Positions 1 through 11,221 of a stretch of 64,000 nt of DNA are shown piece after piece. The position numbers and the translations under genes are program-made. The DNA is from Clonostachys chloroleuca (Eukaryota > Ascomycota > Sordariomycetes > Hypocreales > Bionectriaceae), in assembly GCA_037952775.1 (NCBI GenBank), contig JBANAY010000003.1, positions 18,042,001-18,106,000 on the forward strand, in the 5' to 3' direction. The first letter of the stretch is position 1. Each line of letters begins with the position of its first letter. A model generated the notes under the pieces. It was not told the DNA's origin and did not search any database. It was given only the letters and a program-made list of their open reading frames with translations.

Positions 1-18
1 CTGACTTGAATGGATCAG

Positions 19-657
19 CGCTTCCGAGTGTTAAGTGCAAGCAATGGCAGAGTAGATTTCGAGCTCGACCTTCACAGAGACCACACAGTAAGGTAACCAC
101 CTCCACACTTGAATGTGTGCAATCTAACTCCCTCCAGAACCGTCTTCAGTCGCTTCACGGTGGCACTCTGGCCAGTCTGGTGGATTTGGGAGGCTCATTA
201 GCCGTCGCCTCCACCGGCCGTTTCGCGACTGGCGTCTCTACAGATCTCAACGGTATTTATCTTGGCTCAAGCTAGGGTCATTCCGGAGGCTTATTTCCAT
301 AGTGACGTATCTGAGCCCTGGTGGACGGGCCGGCGACCTGCTCAAGGGCACCGCTACCTGCGACAAGAGTGAGTAGATACGCAGTGTTGAATTCGCCAGT
401 TACCCGTCACTAACAGGCGCCAGTCGGGAAAACGCTAGCATACACTACCGTTACGTTTACGAATAGCAAAGGACAACTTGCAGCCAGGGGCAGCCACACA
501 AAGTGAGTGCACGAGTGAGCCTGAAGCCTTGTTGATTTATTTGGGTTTTCTTCATGATAAGGTAGCAGATGCTGACGGGACTAGGTACGTAGCCGGTACA
601 CAGGGAGAAGCAGGGCCGTACGTTGCGCCGGAAGAGTTCAGCAAGGACCTGGAATAG
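19..657 (+). CDS. Hotdog-fold acyl-CoA thioesterase, 3' part (5' exon outside window)
   Basis: Model: join(19..87,138..252,303..368,424..502,585..657). The window opens inside an intron: CTGAC then CAG at 14-18 looks like branch site plus acceptor, so the start codon lies upstream. The translation carries the 4HBT signature HGGTLASLVDLGGSLAVA, then a GVSTDLNVTYL strand and a C-terminal KTLAYTTVTFTNSKG...GSHTKYV stretch, as in acyl-coenzyme A thioesterase 13-like proteins. In that family the HGG loop and the Asp of SLVD shape the active site, and the enzyme hydrolyses acyl-CoA as a homo-oligomer; this is family knowledge. Four introns of 50-82 nt each have usable branch sites, and splicing joins the conserved blocks without a break. 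Substrate and localisation cannot be read. Confidence 0.85.
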
Positions 658-1361
658 ACGAAATTGGGGTAGGTAGATCTTCCTCCTTCTCATAGACATA
701 CATATAAATGCAAAGCAAACATTTTAGATACTTGTCATATGATTCATCCTTCGTACCTGGCGTCAACTTAGAGATAGCCCAACGTTGGGATGGGGGTTCC
801 CTTGGGCTAGCAGCAACAAGTTGCGACAGGTTTAGGTCAAGTGGCGAGCGCGCTTTCTACCCAGCAGCTGACGTCGAAGACTTGGTGGGTTGGAGGTAAT
901 AGACGGGTCATACTATGCTCATAATGGGAGGGCGATAACAGGAGACGACGGAGAAGGCAGCCTAAAAGCATTATCTGCCTGCGTGAGGGGGGTTGCTTTG
1001 ATCGATGACGTGACGTCATGAGAACAATCGCGATCATGCTGCCGACGCCACAGCGCAATAGTGATTTCTTGATCCCACCCTTTGGTCAGAAATGGCACAC
1101 GGGGGTTATATATTTGATGTTTTAAATGGTATCACGCGGCCGCACGAGGTGTGGCACACTTGTATACTTTCTTCCATTTTCCTGAGACACGGACAACTTG
1201 ATCCAGAGAAACCAAGCATAACACTCCTCAATAGTCACGAAGACCACCAACAAAAAGGAAAGGGAAAAAAAAGTTTACGAATCAACTCGAATTTCTACGT
1301 CCCTCCACTCTCTTGCCAATAGTCTTGTTTCAGCATTTCGAGACATCACATTTCATACAAC
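658..1361. other. Intergenic, 3' flank and upstream region of small membrane protein gene
   Basis: No supportable gene. Open frames here are short and lack family motifs. The last 100 bases before 1362 are A/C-rich and end in a run typical of a fungal leader. Confidence 0.6.
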
Positions 1362-1772
1362 ATGACGATCACAACTGCCATCTCCGACCTCTTCAAGAGC
1401 TTCTACGAGCTCATCGCTTCGGTCCTGAGCGCCGCCTACGCCGTGGTGCATAGCACGGTCGACGCCGTCCTTGGCTTCATCACCGGCCTGGTCACCTTGC
1501 TCGGCGACATCACTGGCGGAGTTATTGATGTAACCAGTGGCGTTGGCAAGTTTATCCTAGGTATGTGGGAAAGAACACGCCTCCTTGATGATCACCTCAC
1601 CGGCATTCACTTTCTGTAGATGAGAGACTGATCATATATTCTAGGAAATTTCGTCGTTGTGTCTATCGGAGCCCTGGCCGCTTTCGGGTATTTGCGATAC
1701 ACGGCCCAGGGACGACAGCTCTTGGCAAACAAGAAAGCGACTCAGCCTGCCGTAGTCAAGAAGACGAACTAA
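1362..1772 (+). CDS. Conserved small fungal membrane protein (108 aa)
   Basis: Model: join(1362..1560,1645..1772), one 84-nt intron with GTATGT donor and TATTCTAG acceptor. The start is the first ATG after an A/C-rich leader. Residues 1-66 are a long run of hydrophobic and small residues (AISDLFKSFYELIASVLSAA and following) with helix-like spacing. After the intron, NFVVVSIGALAAFGYLRYTA (about 68-87) is a good membrane helix, followed by a basic tail ending KKTN. I do not recognise a named domain. Short, strongly hydrophobic proteins of this layout occur across filamentous fungi, and a membrane-shaping or organelle-membrane role is only a guess. The splice is supported because it extends the hydrophobic frame directly into the second helix. 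Confidence 0.7.
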
Positions 1773-2002
1773 GAAGCGACCCTTTCCTAGTCTCGATGGA
1801 TTGATATATACCCCTGTGCTTCAGTCTTGCAATTTTGACTGAGTGTTTGCACGAGTGTTTTTGGAGGGTGGACAGGAGAGTATTGCCCTACTGGGAGAAC
1901 CTGAACGTCGTGATGGGAATCAGTTATGAACTCTAGTCATTTTTCTCTCTTTCTGCCTATGTAGCCCTAATAAATAGTTTTCATCTTATGTATACTAGCC
2001 CA

Positions 2003-2839
2003 TTATATGGTCTTCTTCACCTCACCTGGCGATGACAGATCCTCATCGGTGCCATGTAAGAAATCCAGAAGCCCAATTCCACCAAAGTACACGTTGAACC
2101 GCTCATGGTGACGATCATGCTTGCGAGCCGCGCCGCGGAAGAAATCATAGCCGCTGTGCACCGTCGCCGTCTCCAGCAGCTGCCAGGCCAGGAACGCCCA
2201 CATGGTGAGGACATGGGTCCGCAGCACGAGAGGCGGCAGGGCGATCGGCAGCATGTTGGCCACGATGTGCTCGACCGGGTGGGCGTACTGTGAGGCGAAG
2301 GCGACAGGCGCGGTGAACCTGTGGTGGACCTTGTGAATGCGAGCGTAGAGGGAGCGGACGTGGAGGAGGCGGTGGGAGTAGTAGAAGAGAACCTCGCGGG
2401 CCAAGACACAGAGCACGAGGTCGCGGAGGAACTGACTGATGGGCGGCGGTGTCGCAGTTACCTGGAGGGTTGGGGGCAAGCCCTGCGACATGGCGAGAGC
2501 GGCTAAGACAACATGCAGGACGAGGACGATGGCCTGGTTCCGCAGCGACACTACTGCTGCGTGCTGGACGTCGGCGATAGTAGGCTGTTTGGGAGCCGGC
2601 TGGATCTTGTGACGGGCTGAGAAGGACGGCCAGAGATGGTCCAGCAATGCGAAGAGGAGGCAGGGAATCCACCAGAAGAGGATCTGGACGATGAGACTGC
2701 CCACGACATCTATCAGATGGGGGTCATATCGACCGACTATTCGTTGCCAGATGGTAACTAGCGGAGCAGTGAGAACAGAGGCTGAGGAGCCAAGCAGAGC
2801 GCCTGGACCCTTCTTCGACTGGCCATGCATATCATCCAT
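2003..2839 (-). CDS. Fatty acid hydroxylase / sterol desaturase superfamily protein
   Basis: Single-exon gene, 278 aa from the ATG at 2839 ([10 protein letters not shown]). The frame stays open a few codons further upstream without another ATG, so an extra short exon is possible. The three histidine clusters of the membrane di-iron family are present in order: HRLLH (HX3H), HKVHHR (HX2HH) and HDRHHE (HX2HH). They lie between hydrophobic segments ([53 protein letters not shown]). In this family the histidines bind two irons and the enzyme hydroxylates or desaturates a lipid with O2, usually in the ER. Known members act on sterols, fatty acids and alkylglycerols; the substrate here is unknown. 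It converges on the small membrane protein gene with 230 bp between stops. Confidence 0.85.
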   Translation of the reverse strand: MDDMHGQSKKGPGALLGSSASVLTAPLVTIWQRIVGRYDPHLIDVVGSLIVQILFWWIPCLLFALLDHLWPSFSARHKIQPAPKQPTIADVQHAAVVSLRNQAIVLVLHVVLAALAMSQGLPPTLQVTATPPPISQFLRDLVLCVLAREVLFYYSHRLLHVRSLYARIHKVHHRFTAPVAFASQYAHPVEHIVANMLPIALPPLVLRTHVLTMWAFLAWQLLETATVHSGYDFFRGAARKHDRHHERFNVYFGGIGLLDFLHGTDEDLSSPGEVKKTI

Positions 2840-3767
2840 TTCATAAGTGCCCAAGTCCTAGATGAGGAACCCAATGAGTGAGTCGATGTGACAGGATTCA
2901 AAGTGGCGTTTCCTACGTCGTACATATACATCTTGCCACATGCTTGTCTTAGTCTCCTAACCGAGCAGCCGAGCAGCCTAGGTTCCGATCGATCTGGGGT
3001 ACACAACAGACGCTAGAGGCGGAAAGGAAGGATCGCCTTACCTCTGTCAACCCGGCTTGGACATCAATCCAATGCCCAACCCGCTTTCCTCCATTGACTT
3101 CTTTGGTTTTAACTCGTGGTGTTGACGATGCGAGACACTGGGTGGTGAGTCTACACAGTCGGTGCTCGTTGTATTCGAGAAAATTTGAGATGTCTACGAT
3201 GCATGAATGCCGAACCACGAAGACCCGGACACGTATGCACGCTGTGGCGAGCTGACAATACGAGTAGCCAGTTTACCAAACGGTAGTGGTGGTGACCTTC
3301 ATCTACAAGTTGTGACAAGTCAGGTATTCCGAGGTTGTGGGTTCTCGAAACAAGGTGTGAATCCGATGCTGTTGCTATTAATATCTATCATGCAGCGATT
3401 ACTCTAGGTAGCAAATTCATAGTCGTAGGTATCTCACCGAGACAGTCAGACAAATAGATCATGGCGAGAGAAGAAAAAACACCTGCATTCTGATACGTGA
3501 GCAAGTGGCTGAGATAAAACATGGCCCACCAGAGCTCTTTTCGTATAAGCTAGAGACCTCATTCTCTTGTTAATGTTATTTCAAACAATAACACTATAAT
3601 AATAAATTATTCTACATTATTTAGCTTAATATTATATATATGATTGGGTTAATTGTTTTTGATATTTTATCGAAATCCGAGGCTATATGAAGGCTTTGGT
3701 ATGCCATGTTTTATTTCAGTCACTTGGTGAGGTAGACAATGTCTTAGAATAGTAGGTCTCAGGCGCC
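2840..3767. other. Intergenic, AT-rich core
   Basis: Upstream flank of the desaturase gene. From about 3555 to 3680 the sequence is strikingly A/T-rich with many TTAT/ATAA steps and imperfect self-complementarity, unlike the rest of the interval. No gene is supportable. Confidence 0.6.
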
Positions 3768-3844
3768 ATGTCGAAGCACGACGCCACAGATACCCCATCC
3801 GACCTCCGAGGCATCGAGATCCCATGTGATTCTTGCAATATTAG
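3768..3844 (+). pseudogene. Orphan first exon resembling a Zn(II)2Cys6 regulator (fragment)
   Basis: An ATG at 3768 opens 25 codons that end IEIPCDSCNIR directly at a GTACGT donor. CxxCxxR is how the first half of a fungal Zn(II)2Cys6 DNA-binding domain begins, and such genes often carry an intron at this place. I tested the acceptors I could find downstream (near 3855, 3876 and 3912). None continues into the expected basic stretch and the remaining four cysteines; all stop soon. It therefore looks like the surviving 5' end of a lost transcription-factor gene, or a chance match. Nothing else of the protein is visible in the next 2.7 kb. Confidence 0.35.
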
Positions 3845-6635
3845 GTACGTCATATTCTAGGACTTGTAAAAGCTAGGCAATTGATGACACTGGATATATG
3901 TCAACATTCCAGGAGTTTGATTAGATTCATTGGGCACGGTCCTTGAAAAAGCTTGTACATCCCGATAGTTGTGGATAAGCGGTGGTGGCGATGGCCACTT
4001 GGCCATTGGGAAAAGAAAGCCACCAAGCTCGCTTCTGCCCAAATCCAAAAGAGAAGAAAGCTCTTGCGATCGGCTTCAACACTTGCTGAGTATTCACATG
4101 TGGGGGCCGGCCACTCGCAGCTAAGGACAAGTCATCGCCCGCCCAAAGAACGGGCCGCAGATGGATGGTCTTGATGCTAGCCGAGTTGATCGAGGATTTC
4201 ATGCGTGTCACAGCGTCAGTAGGAGACTTGTCACAAGTTCATGCTCGGCGACCAAAAACAACCCCAAGGAAAACGGCGCCGCAGACCAATCATCCAGGTA
4301 TTGGGACGACTAGCCCAGGTACGTTGGAAGAGTTTGCTCCTCTTACTCCGTATCGGCACTTTCCTCATCGAATGAAGAGAGAGAAGCAAAATCATTTTAT
4401 GCGCTCCGCACGTCATGGCACCAGACACTTGCTTGGCGCCGCGGCGGATTGGGGAAAGCTCGGGGTCCGCCAGCCAAACAAAGGCAGCCAGATATTCCGT
4501 GTGCGCGGTCGGCCGGTGAACACGGCGAGGATGGCCAGCGGCGGGTTAACACAGGCACGTATTGCATTAAGAGAGAGACGCTGAGCAAATTCAGTCCCCA
4601 GTGACGTTGGGGCGACAGTATAGCAGCAAAAAGGTGGTCCCCGCTCTTGATCTGGATTTGATCAAGAAGCCAATGATATTCCCACATAGCAGCCAGGCAA
4701 GTAGGTGACATTGAAATTGAGACTCAAAATATTAGGCTGGTTATTGTCGGGTCTGTGACCGATATTGTAGATTATTAAGTGCTAATAATATATACTGTGC
4801 AGATAATGCAGTATATATTGTCACTTCATTTCGATTTATACTACTGGACTTCTCTATTCATTTGGAGGAATCAGTCTGTTCTATTAGGTGTCTCATTTCT
4901 TCTGTCACCCACTTGCCAGGCACCCATGGGGGCAAATAGGGCTCTCTTCAATGTGACACCTCGTAATGGCCCAGGCAGGGGCGAAGACAAGAAGGTAGCA
5001 AGACCCATTGATGATCTCGGATAGGCTAAATGTCTGGTCAGAAAGGGAGAGATGGCCAAAGCTGGTGGGTAGAAGGAGGTAGAAGGAGGCGGGGCAGATG
5101 CCCGAGGGAATCAATGCATCACCAGTGCATCGCGAAGGAGGTGGGATTGTTGCTGTCGTGCCGGCCTCGTTAGCGCTCAACTTAGACGAGCTTTGGGCCC
5201 AGACATGGCATCCCAATGCAAGGCCAGACAGGGCTCAGGCTGGCTAGAACTTTGCGTTATCCTGTACTGGGCGGTTGAGAACTGGGATCAGCCTTGGAGA
5301 GTGGCTGCTAGTTAGCGTCCTCTAGTGACGATGGAGGCTTGCGGTCATTGCGGGAGTGGGTGAGACGAGCTGAGCGAGTCAATCGAAGACAAGCAGGCTG
5401 CGTGTAGAGAGGAGAAGGAGGCACGGAAACCGACTCGGCACAGTGGTAATACAAACAGGTCCTGGTTGGCCCAGTTCGGCATCTTCTGAAGCGCATTCTC
5501 GAACCCAGAATGCCCCTCAAAACCTCGCCCAAACAGCCGCCTGCAGGGGGCTGGATCTAGAGAACCACCAGACTGCTTCTGCCTTCCGGATGATGTTAGC
5601 ATGCTGCTGCATGCGTTATGTAACTGGATGTACTTTTGCGAATCTGCCAATGAAGCGACAGAGGCGGCACTACGCACAACCGCCCTTGTCCCGGTCGGCG
5701 GCCTTCGAAATTGATTCCACGATCCACAGGTTGGGCGCCGATACGGTGAAATCGCACTGCCGGAGCTGCGCTGCAACGTTCAGCAGCACCGTTGTGAGGT
5801 AGTTTTCTAGCGGCGTTGGGTGGCTTTGACCATCATTTCTGCCCAGCCAACCGCCGTCTCCATTGCCATGGCGCAGACAAAAGCAAAACTCCTCTTGTTT
5901 CTTAACCCTCCCATTGTTGTTATATAGGAGGAGCTGTCGCGGGGCCGCCCTGCTCCCCTCTGTCTGTTCTTCGTTCCAAGCTCGCCCGCCATCGCCGCAG
6001 CAGAACCAAGACGGCTTCTCTACCAAGTGGACACACATACAGCCTTCACCTCCATCGTCGGTGTGCATCCAACCAACCGCCGACGCCACTGCACTGCTCT
6101 TCTCTACGCTGCGCATTGCTTGGCCAGCTGTCACACGGACGCAGCGCGCAGTACCTACATGCGGATAGGCTGCACACCATACCGACTGTCACATATCATA
6201 GTGCCTCGCCTCCCCCTCTACCTTAGCCTGCCGACCCCGGCCCCGGCTATTCCCACTTCACCACACCATCAAGGAAACTTGGAACTTGCGCTGCGCCTGA
6301 GTCTGGAGCGGGGTCTCTCCTCGCATCACACGTCATCGCCCATCAGCTGGCTCAAGCACGCTGCCGGCCCCGTCCAAAGTGGACGTTCCTGACCTCAAAG
6401 ACTACCAAAGAGCCGCTCCCGTGCTCCTCCTTTTTTCATCATCCGCTCGCTCTCCCACTACCTCCTTTTCAGCATCTTTTCCTCCTGGCTAGGACCCCTT
6501 TCTCCTAGTTTCATCCACACCAAAACATTGCCTACCTGCCTGCGTTGCCCTTAGTCTAAGGCCCAGAGCAAGCTGAATTGGGGCTTTGAGCACACTCAAC
6601 AACTACATAATCAGAATCTTCACACATACGTCATC
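3845..6635. other. Long intergenic region with one degenerate repeat; leader of the 6636 gene
   Basis: Several short overlapping open frames on both strands show no family motif and no coherent splice pattern. The part from about 6380 to 6635 is C/T-rich and ends in an A/C-rich run before the ATG at 6636, as expected for promoter and 5' UTR. A repeat relic lies at 4801-4912 and is listed separately. Confidence 0.55.
4801..4912 (+). repeat. Degenerate dispersed repeat, copy A
   Basis: About 110 bp that can be aligned by eye to 59089-59212. The two share an exact 15-mer (AGGTGTCTCATTTCT) followed by T/C differences and then GTCACCCA, and a looser match upstream (GATAAT...ATATTGT, TTCTCTATT). 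The mismatches include T/C transitions. No coding capacity and no terminal inverted repeats were seen. Confidence 0.45.
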
Positions 6636-8411
6636 ATGTCAACCCGCTGGGACCGTGATCGGATGGAGTACGAAGCCGCCCGCGCAGAGCGTGGCCGCTT
6701 CGAAGACAGAGACAGATATCAAATGCGCGGCAGGAACGGCCGCGATCACTCAGACGAGCGCTACGACCGTCGCTATCACAGAGGGTACAACGACGATGTT
6801 GTACGAGATCGCAGATACTATGGCGAAGAGCCGCCATATCCCCCCCGTCGCGAACAGCCACCGCCTCGCCCAGACTATGACCGCCGCCCACCAGTAATGG
6901 AGAGAGAGAGAGAGCCCGAGAGGGATTACCCTTCTCGCCGCCCAGCTTTCCTCCGCCGCCAGTCATCTTTGGATACCTTCGACCGCCATCCTTTGCGCTT
7001 CTATGATCGAGAGGAATATCCGCCCCCGGCCCGCAGGGAGGACATCCATCGAGATCGAGATGCACACTACCGAGCTCCTCCCTACACAGACATTCCCCTC
7101 CCCAAGACTCGAAGCAAGGCTCTCCCCCCACCCAGGAGGTACAACGATCAATACTACAACGACATCAAGATTGCCGAGCCCGACTACTTCGGAGACGAGG
7201 ATTTCCGTCCTTATCCGGACCAGAGAGTTCATGAGCGAGAGATGGTACGGCATCACAAGAGACGAGACAGCTTCGGCTCCTCTTCAAGGTCGACTCGTAC
7301 CCGGACCCGACGCGGCAGTTCCCCTTCATCTGCCACCAGTAGCCGGTCTTCCAGCAGCAGCGGAGGCACCACCATCAAAAGCGAGTATCCTAAGAAGGGA
7401 AAGACCCGCATCCCCGCTCGGTTGGTATCGAAGCGTGCTCTCATCGATCTTGGATACCCATTCCTTGAGGAGGTGAGCAAATAAAACGCCTTTAGCTAAA
7501 AATTGAAGATCTCCTTGCTAACATATCTCAAGGGTAATACTGTTATTGTCCAGAAAGCCCTTGGACAAGCAAACATTGATGAGCTTCTAAAGCTCAGTGA
7601 GGACTACAAAAAGAGTAAGAACTCATCTATGCCTACAACCCTATGTTTCAGACTGACATGTAATCAATCAGGCGAAATGGAAGTTGCTGCAGCACGTTCG
7701 CTAGCAGGAGATCTTGCTGAGGAGCGAAAGGCTGAGAAGGCAGCCGAGAAGGCAGCTCTCCCTGCCCCGCCTCCTGCTCCTACCGCCGCTCCAGCTCCCG
7801 CTCCTGCTCCTGCTGCTGCTCCTGCTGCTGCTCCTGCTGCTGCTCCTGTTCCTGCTCCTGCGCCAGGTCCCGCCCCTGGTCCAGTTTATGCTCCTGCGCC
7901 AGGTCCGGCTCCTGGTCCAGGTTACGCTCCAGCTCCTCCCCAGGCTGCAGCTCCGCCACCTGCTGCTACGAGAGCTCCGCCTCCAGCTCCGGCTCCTCCT
8001 AGAGCCGCCGCACCAGGTCCTACGGTTGTGCAGGCCCCTGCTCCGGTCATCATTGATGCCTCTCCTCATCGATCTCGCTCTTCCAGCACAAGCTCCAGCA
8101 GCAGCGGCAGCCATCACCATCACCACGGGGGCCCTGTGGCTATCATCGATAGATCCCGTTCGCGATCCAAGTCCAGGAGCAACCGAGAGATTCGTGCCGA
8201 GATCCGTGCCCTGGAGCGCGAGCTTGTGCACCGCCCCAGGGACATTGGGCCAGTAAGAGGAAGGGAGGTCGTTCATGCTGAACGCCTTCCCGATGGTCAG
8301 CTTGTTGTGTATGAAGAAGAGGTGGAGAAAGTAATCCACCACCATAAGCCTCCTCGCATTGAGAAGGACAAGAAGGGTCGGTTAAGTCTCAGTGTACCCC
8401 TTCGCCGATGA
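6636..8411 (+). CDS. Low-complexity RS/PA-rich protein with a DUF8035-like core (552 aa)
   Basis: Model: join(6636..7472,7533..7614,7672..8411). The introns are 60 and 57 nt, with GCTAAC and ACTGAC branch sites. Residues 1-235 are charged and Arg/Tyr/Asp/Pro-rich. About 237-255 is a Ser-rich patch. Residues about 265-310 form the only ordered-looking block (RIPARLVSKRALIDLGYPF, then NTVIVQKALGQANIDELLKL), which spans intron 1 in frame and matches what I recall as a fungal domain of unknown function (DUF8035); the name is from memory. It is followed by a long Pro/Ala repeat, a His run, an RSRSRSKSRS stretch, and a charged end with a possible short coiled coil (EIRAEIRALERELV). The composition suggests an RNA-linked or scaffold protein, but no function is shown. 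Confidence 0.8.
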
Positions 8412-9181
8412 AAAACTTCCCGGACAAGCGGCTGACTTGGGCTGCGCAGGACCTTCGCCAGGACTCATGCGAGCAATGTTTGCTACCCTAACTTAAGAAC
8501 ATTTTAATTACTCCTTGTGTGGCGTTTCTTAATGTCCTCTAACGGCCTCGGATTTACGATCTTTCGGCATATCTCTTTCTATCCTCACAGCAAGCGAAAT
8601 TACAAGGCGAATCAGAAAATCAACAAATAGATGGGGATTGGGATTACTACTTTTCATGGCGCATAAATTGTTCTATTTTGGGAGGCCTTTCGGGAATGGG
8701 AGGTTCGAGTGAGACATATACTCGTTTTGTAACTTTTATCAGCAGTATTGTTTTGGGACGGATGGGATATGACTCTAAAGAAACTCAACATGTTATTACG
8801 ATCAGACTGGATTCTACTTGTTCATAACGCACACACAAGGTTGATAAGATTCGTATTCGTTTTACCGATCTCAGTCAGGCCGTGGCAAAGAAGCTCACAT
8901 GATGCGCAGCGTCTGCCAACGTGGAGAAACTCCAAGACACTGACTTCAGACAAGACCAAACGAGACCACCATCTTGAGACAGTTGCCGAGGACCCTGGAA
9001 TAAAAGGTCCAGACTGACACAAGAGCTGAATAAATTGCTCACCTCTTGCTCCATCATGTCGCAGTGGGCGGCCGGCTTGTATGCAGGGAATGTTGTTCAT
9101 GAAAATGTAAAAATGGCCTTATTCCCCTCCAAAGTTCCCTTTCCTTTAAATCAATCTCATTATAGCCTTTAATAGAAGGAA
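8412..9181. other. Intergenic
   Basis: 3' flank of the 6636 gene and promoter of the 9182 gene. No supportable gene. Confidence 0.6.
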
Positions 9182-9877
9182 ATGTTACTCACCTTCCTTC
9201 GTCAAATGCAGGTCCGCAAGGATTCGGCCCACGGGAGCCCCCGTGCCTTTATTTTTACCTTCCTTGCCCTCTTCCTCGCGTTTCATCCTGCAATGTGCAG
9301 ACCCGGCTACGGCGCCATCCCGAAACGCGACACGGCCAGCAGCAGCGACCAGGAGCGCGGTATCAGCCCAGCTGCCACGCCTGGGCAGAGCGAAGCCGAG
9401 AGCCCCATCCCCGGGCTCGAGGTCTCCCTCACGCAGGTCAAGACGTCCTCTTCCTACCCGCCGGTCGTCACCGTGACCGTGACGAACAGGAACAGCTTCG
9501 CCGTGACGCTGCTGACGTACGACTCGCCGGTCGACAGGGCCGCCCTGCGGCTGGGCATCGTGCTCGTGACGCCGGAGGGGGCCGCGGGACCGCTGGAGCT
9601 GCCGCGGATCCAGTTCCGGCGGGTCTGGCCGCCTGGGCCGGAGCAGCTCGTCACCCTCGCGCCGGGCGGCCAGACGACGAGCGAGATTGAGTTTGACGAC
9701 GGGGTCTTGGATCCGGCGCAGCTGGCGGGGGCCAAGGTGGTGGTGAAGGGGAGGTGGAAGGCGGTTTGGAAGATGGTTAAGGAGGATATTGGGCAGGCGT
9801 CGTTGGATGATCCGGATGGGAATCCGGGTGCGTTCCAGGGTGAGTTTCAGAGCGATGAGCTGGAGCTTGTTGTTTAG
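9182..9877 (+). CDS. Predicted secreted protein of unknown function (231 aa)
   Basis: Single exon. A hydrophobic core AFIFTFLALFLAFHPAMC sits at about residues 22-39. It would work better as a signal peptide if translation begins at the second ATG (9206, MQVRKD), so the start is uncertain. A low-complexity Ser/Gln/Glu segment follows with a possible Kex2-type KR at about 48. The rest is a beta-rich module (LEVSLTQVKTSSSYPPVVTV, TVTNRNSFAVTLLTYDSPVD). Its pattern of two-strand 'VTNRNS' turns resembles the N-terminal half of deuterolysin-type (M35) proteins, but no HEXXH zinc motif is present, so it is not a protease as seen. GC-rich third positions contrast with the flanks. Role unknown. Confidence 0.7.
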   Translation: MLLTFLRQMQVRKDSAHGSPRAFIFTFLALFLAFHPAMCRPGYGAIPKRDTASSSDQERGISPAATPGQSEAESPIPGLEVSLTQVKTSSSYPPVVTVTVTNRNSFAVTLLTYDSPVDRAALRLGIVLVTPEGAAGPLELPRIQFRRVWPPGPEQLVTLAPGGQTTSEIEFDDGVLDPAQLAGAKVVVKGRWKAVWKMVKEDIGQASLDDPDGNPGAFQGEFQSDELELVV

Positions 9878-10132
9878 TAGGGGGAGTTTTGTGTGGTTGA
9901 GAGCTCCTGGTGTGTTTGGCATGTGGAGGTTGATGAGATGAGGTATGATGAAGGTAAAAGATGCATTGGTTCCTGAAAGGACTTTTTATTATTGTGATTC
10001 TAAACAGCTTTCTACATAAAGCTTAGTACACCATTGCCGTGAACAACTTAAATCTACATTTCATCGCGGAATCAAGGCGATTCCGTACGTCAACTCTATG
10101 CCATTTAACCATCTCTTGAGAAGAGCTGAGAG

Positions 10133-11221
10133 CTATTCCTCGATGTCATCCATCTCTTCATCTGAATCCGAATCCGAGTCCAGGTCGATTTCCCAGTCCT
10201 CGTCCATGAAATGGTCGGAATGATCACCCACGATAAACGAATTATCAGATTCTCCCGCTGGGTCGGTATCAGCCTCGGGGTCATCCGGATCACTTTCATC
10301 ACTAGAAATCATGATCAGAGCATCAGGACCAAGAAGCTTAGCCTTGTCGAGATTCCTGGTATTTCGGGTCTGCCTCGTCTCCTGCCTTGTTTTGGTTCCC
10401 GTCACAGGTTTCGAAGGCATTGTCACTTTCTTCCCATTCCATTTCTTTTTCTGGCCCCGTGGAGGATCTCTGGAAGTGGTTTGGCCGTTGTTGTCGTGTG
10501 TGCATGTTTTTGCATCTGTGGTGTGTTGTCTTTCTGAATGCTTTCCATCAATAATGGTAGCGGCAACCCTTCGAGCTCGACGCGAAATCCTCGTATTTTT
10601 TTGATTGGTTCGGCCCGGTGATCCTCGTGCTGCCGATACAGATGCCTCGTTGATGTGAGCAGCATCGAGCTTGGCGCCTTCCCTCCATTCGCCACAAAGT
10701 TGTTTAAGTTTAAGAGCAATGTCATCTCTTGCTGACCCTCGTGACTTTCCCTTCTGTTTGAGAAGACTGTCATACTCTGTATGATTGTGCCTGATATGCG
10801 CCATCACAGCGAGTCGAGCCTTGGAATCGATTGCTAACCTCCCCGTCCGCCCAACTCTCCCACTGCGCTTCTTAAGCGCTCGGTCCAAGACTTTCTCAAG
10901 ATCCTGTGGAGGGATTCTGGGAAACAGACGTAGAATCGCGACCTCGAAATCTGACCGCGTTGCAACATCTCGCTTCTGTACAGCCGCGCGGCGATCCTTT
11001 CTCGTCGCGCGGTCTTTCTCGTGCACCTCGTTGATTATGTATTTGGGCGCTCTGATGCCGACCGCTGTCCGTCTCTTATCGACAACGACGTACACTTGCT
11101 TCCCAGCCGCCTGGGTCAGCCGGCGACACAGTCCGGTGCGGTATGGATCCCCCTTGGGTAGAAACCCATAACCCTTAGGCATGGCAGCGCTTGAGGGGAC
11201 CTTTGGCTCGGATTCCACCAT
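10133..11221 (-). CDS. DUF2293 domain protein (362 aa)
   Basis: Single exon from ATG 11221 to TAG 10133. The N-terminal block MPKGYGFLPKGDPYRTGLCR (about 14-33) and the stretch AILRLFPRIPPQDLEKVLDR...ARLAVMAHIRHNHTEYD (about 95-150) match the fungal DUF2293 family, which has no established biochemistry. The middle (about 195-300) is basic and low-complexity, with RRARR and KKKWNGKK patches suited to nuclear import. The C-terminus is highly acidic (SDESDPDDPEADTD, DLDSDSDSDEEMDD). A basic DNA- or RNA-facing core plus acidic tail suggests a nuclear protein; this is inference. It converges on the secreted-protein gene with 255 bp between stops. Confidence 0.85.
   Translation of the reverse strand: MVESEPKVPSSAAMPKGYGFLPKGDPYRTGLCRRLTQAAGKQVYVVVDKRRTAVGIRAPKYIINEVHEKDRATRKDRRAAVQKRDVATRSDFEVAILRLFPRIPPQDLEKVLDRALKKRSGRVGRTGRLAIDSKARLAVMAHIRHNHTEYDSLLKQKGKSRGSARDDIALKLKQLCGEWREGAKLDAAHINEASVSAARGSPGRTNQKNTRISRRARRVAATIIDGKHSERQHTTDAKTCTHDNNGQTTSRDPPRGQKKKWNGKKVTMPSKPVTGTKTRQETRQTRNTRNLDKAKLLGPDALIMISSDESDPDDPEADTDPAGESDNSFIVGDHSDHFMDEDWEIDLDSDSDSDEEMDDIEE

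Noticed and set aside
4165..4584. 139-codon plus-strand open frame
   Set aside because: No motif and competing minus-strand frames; no CT-rich leader or splice support.
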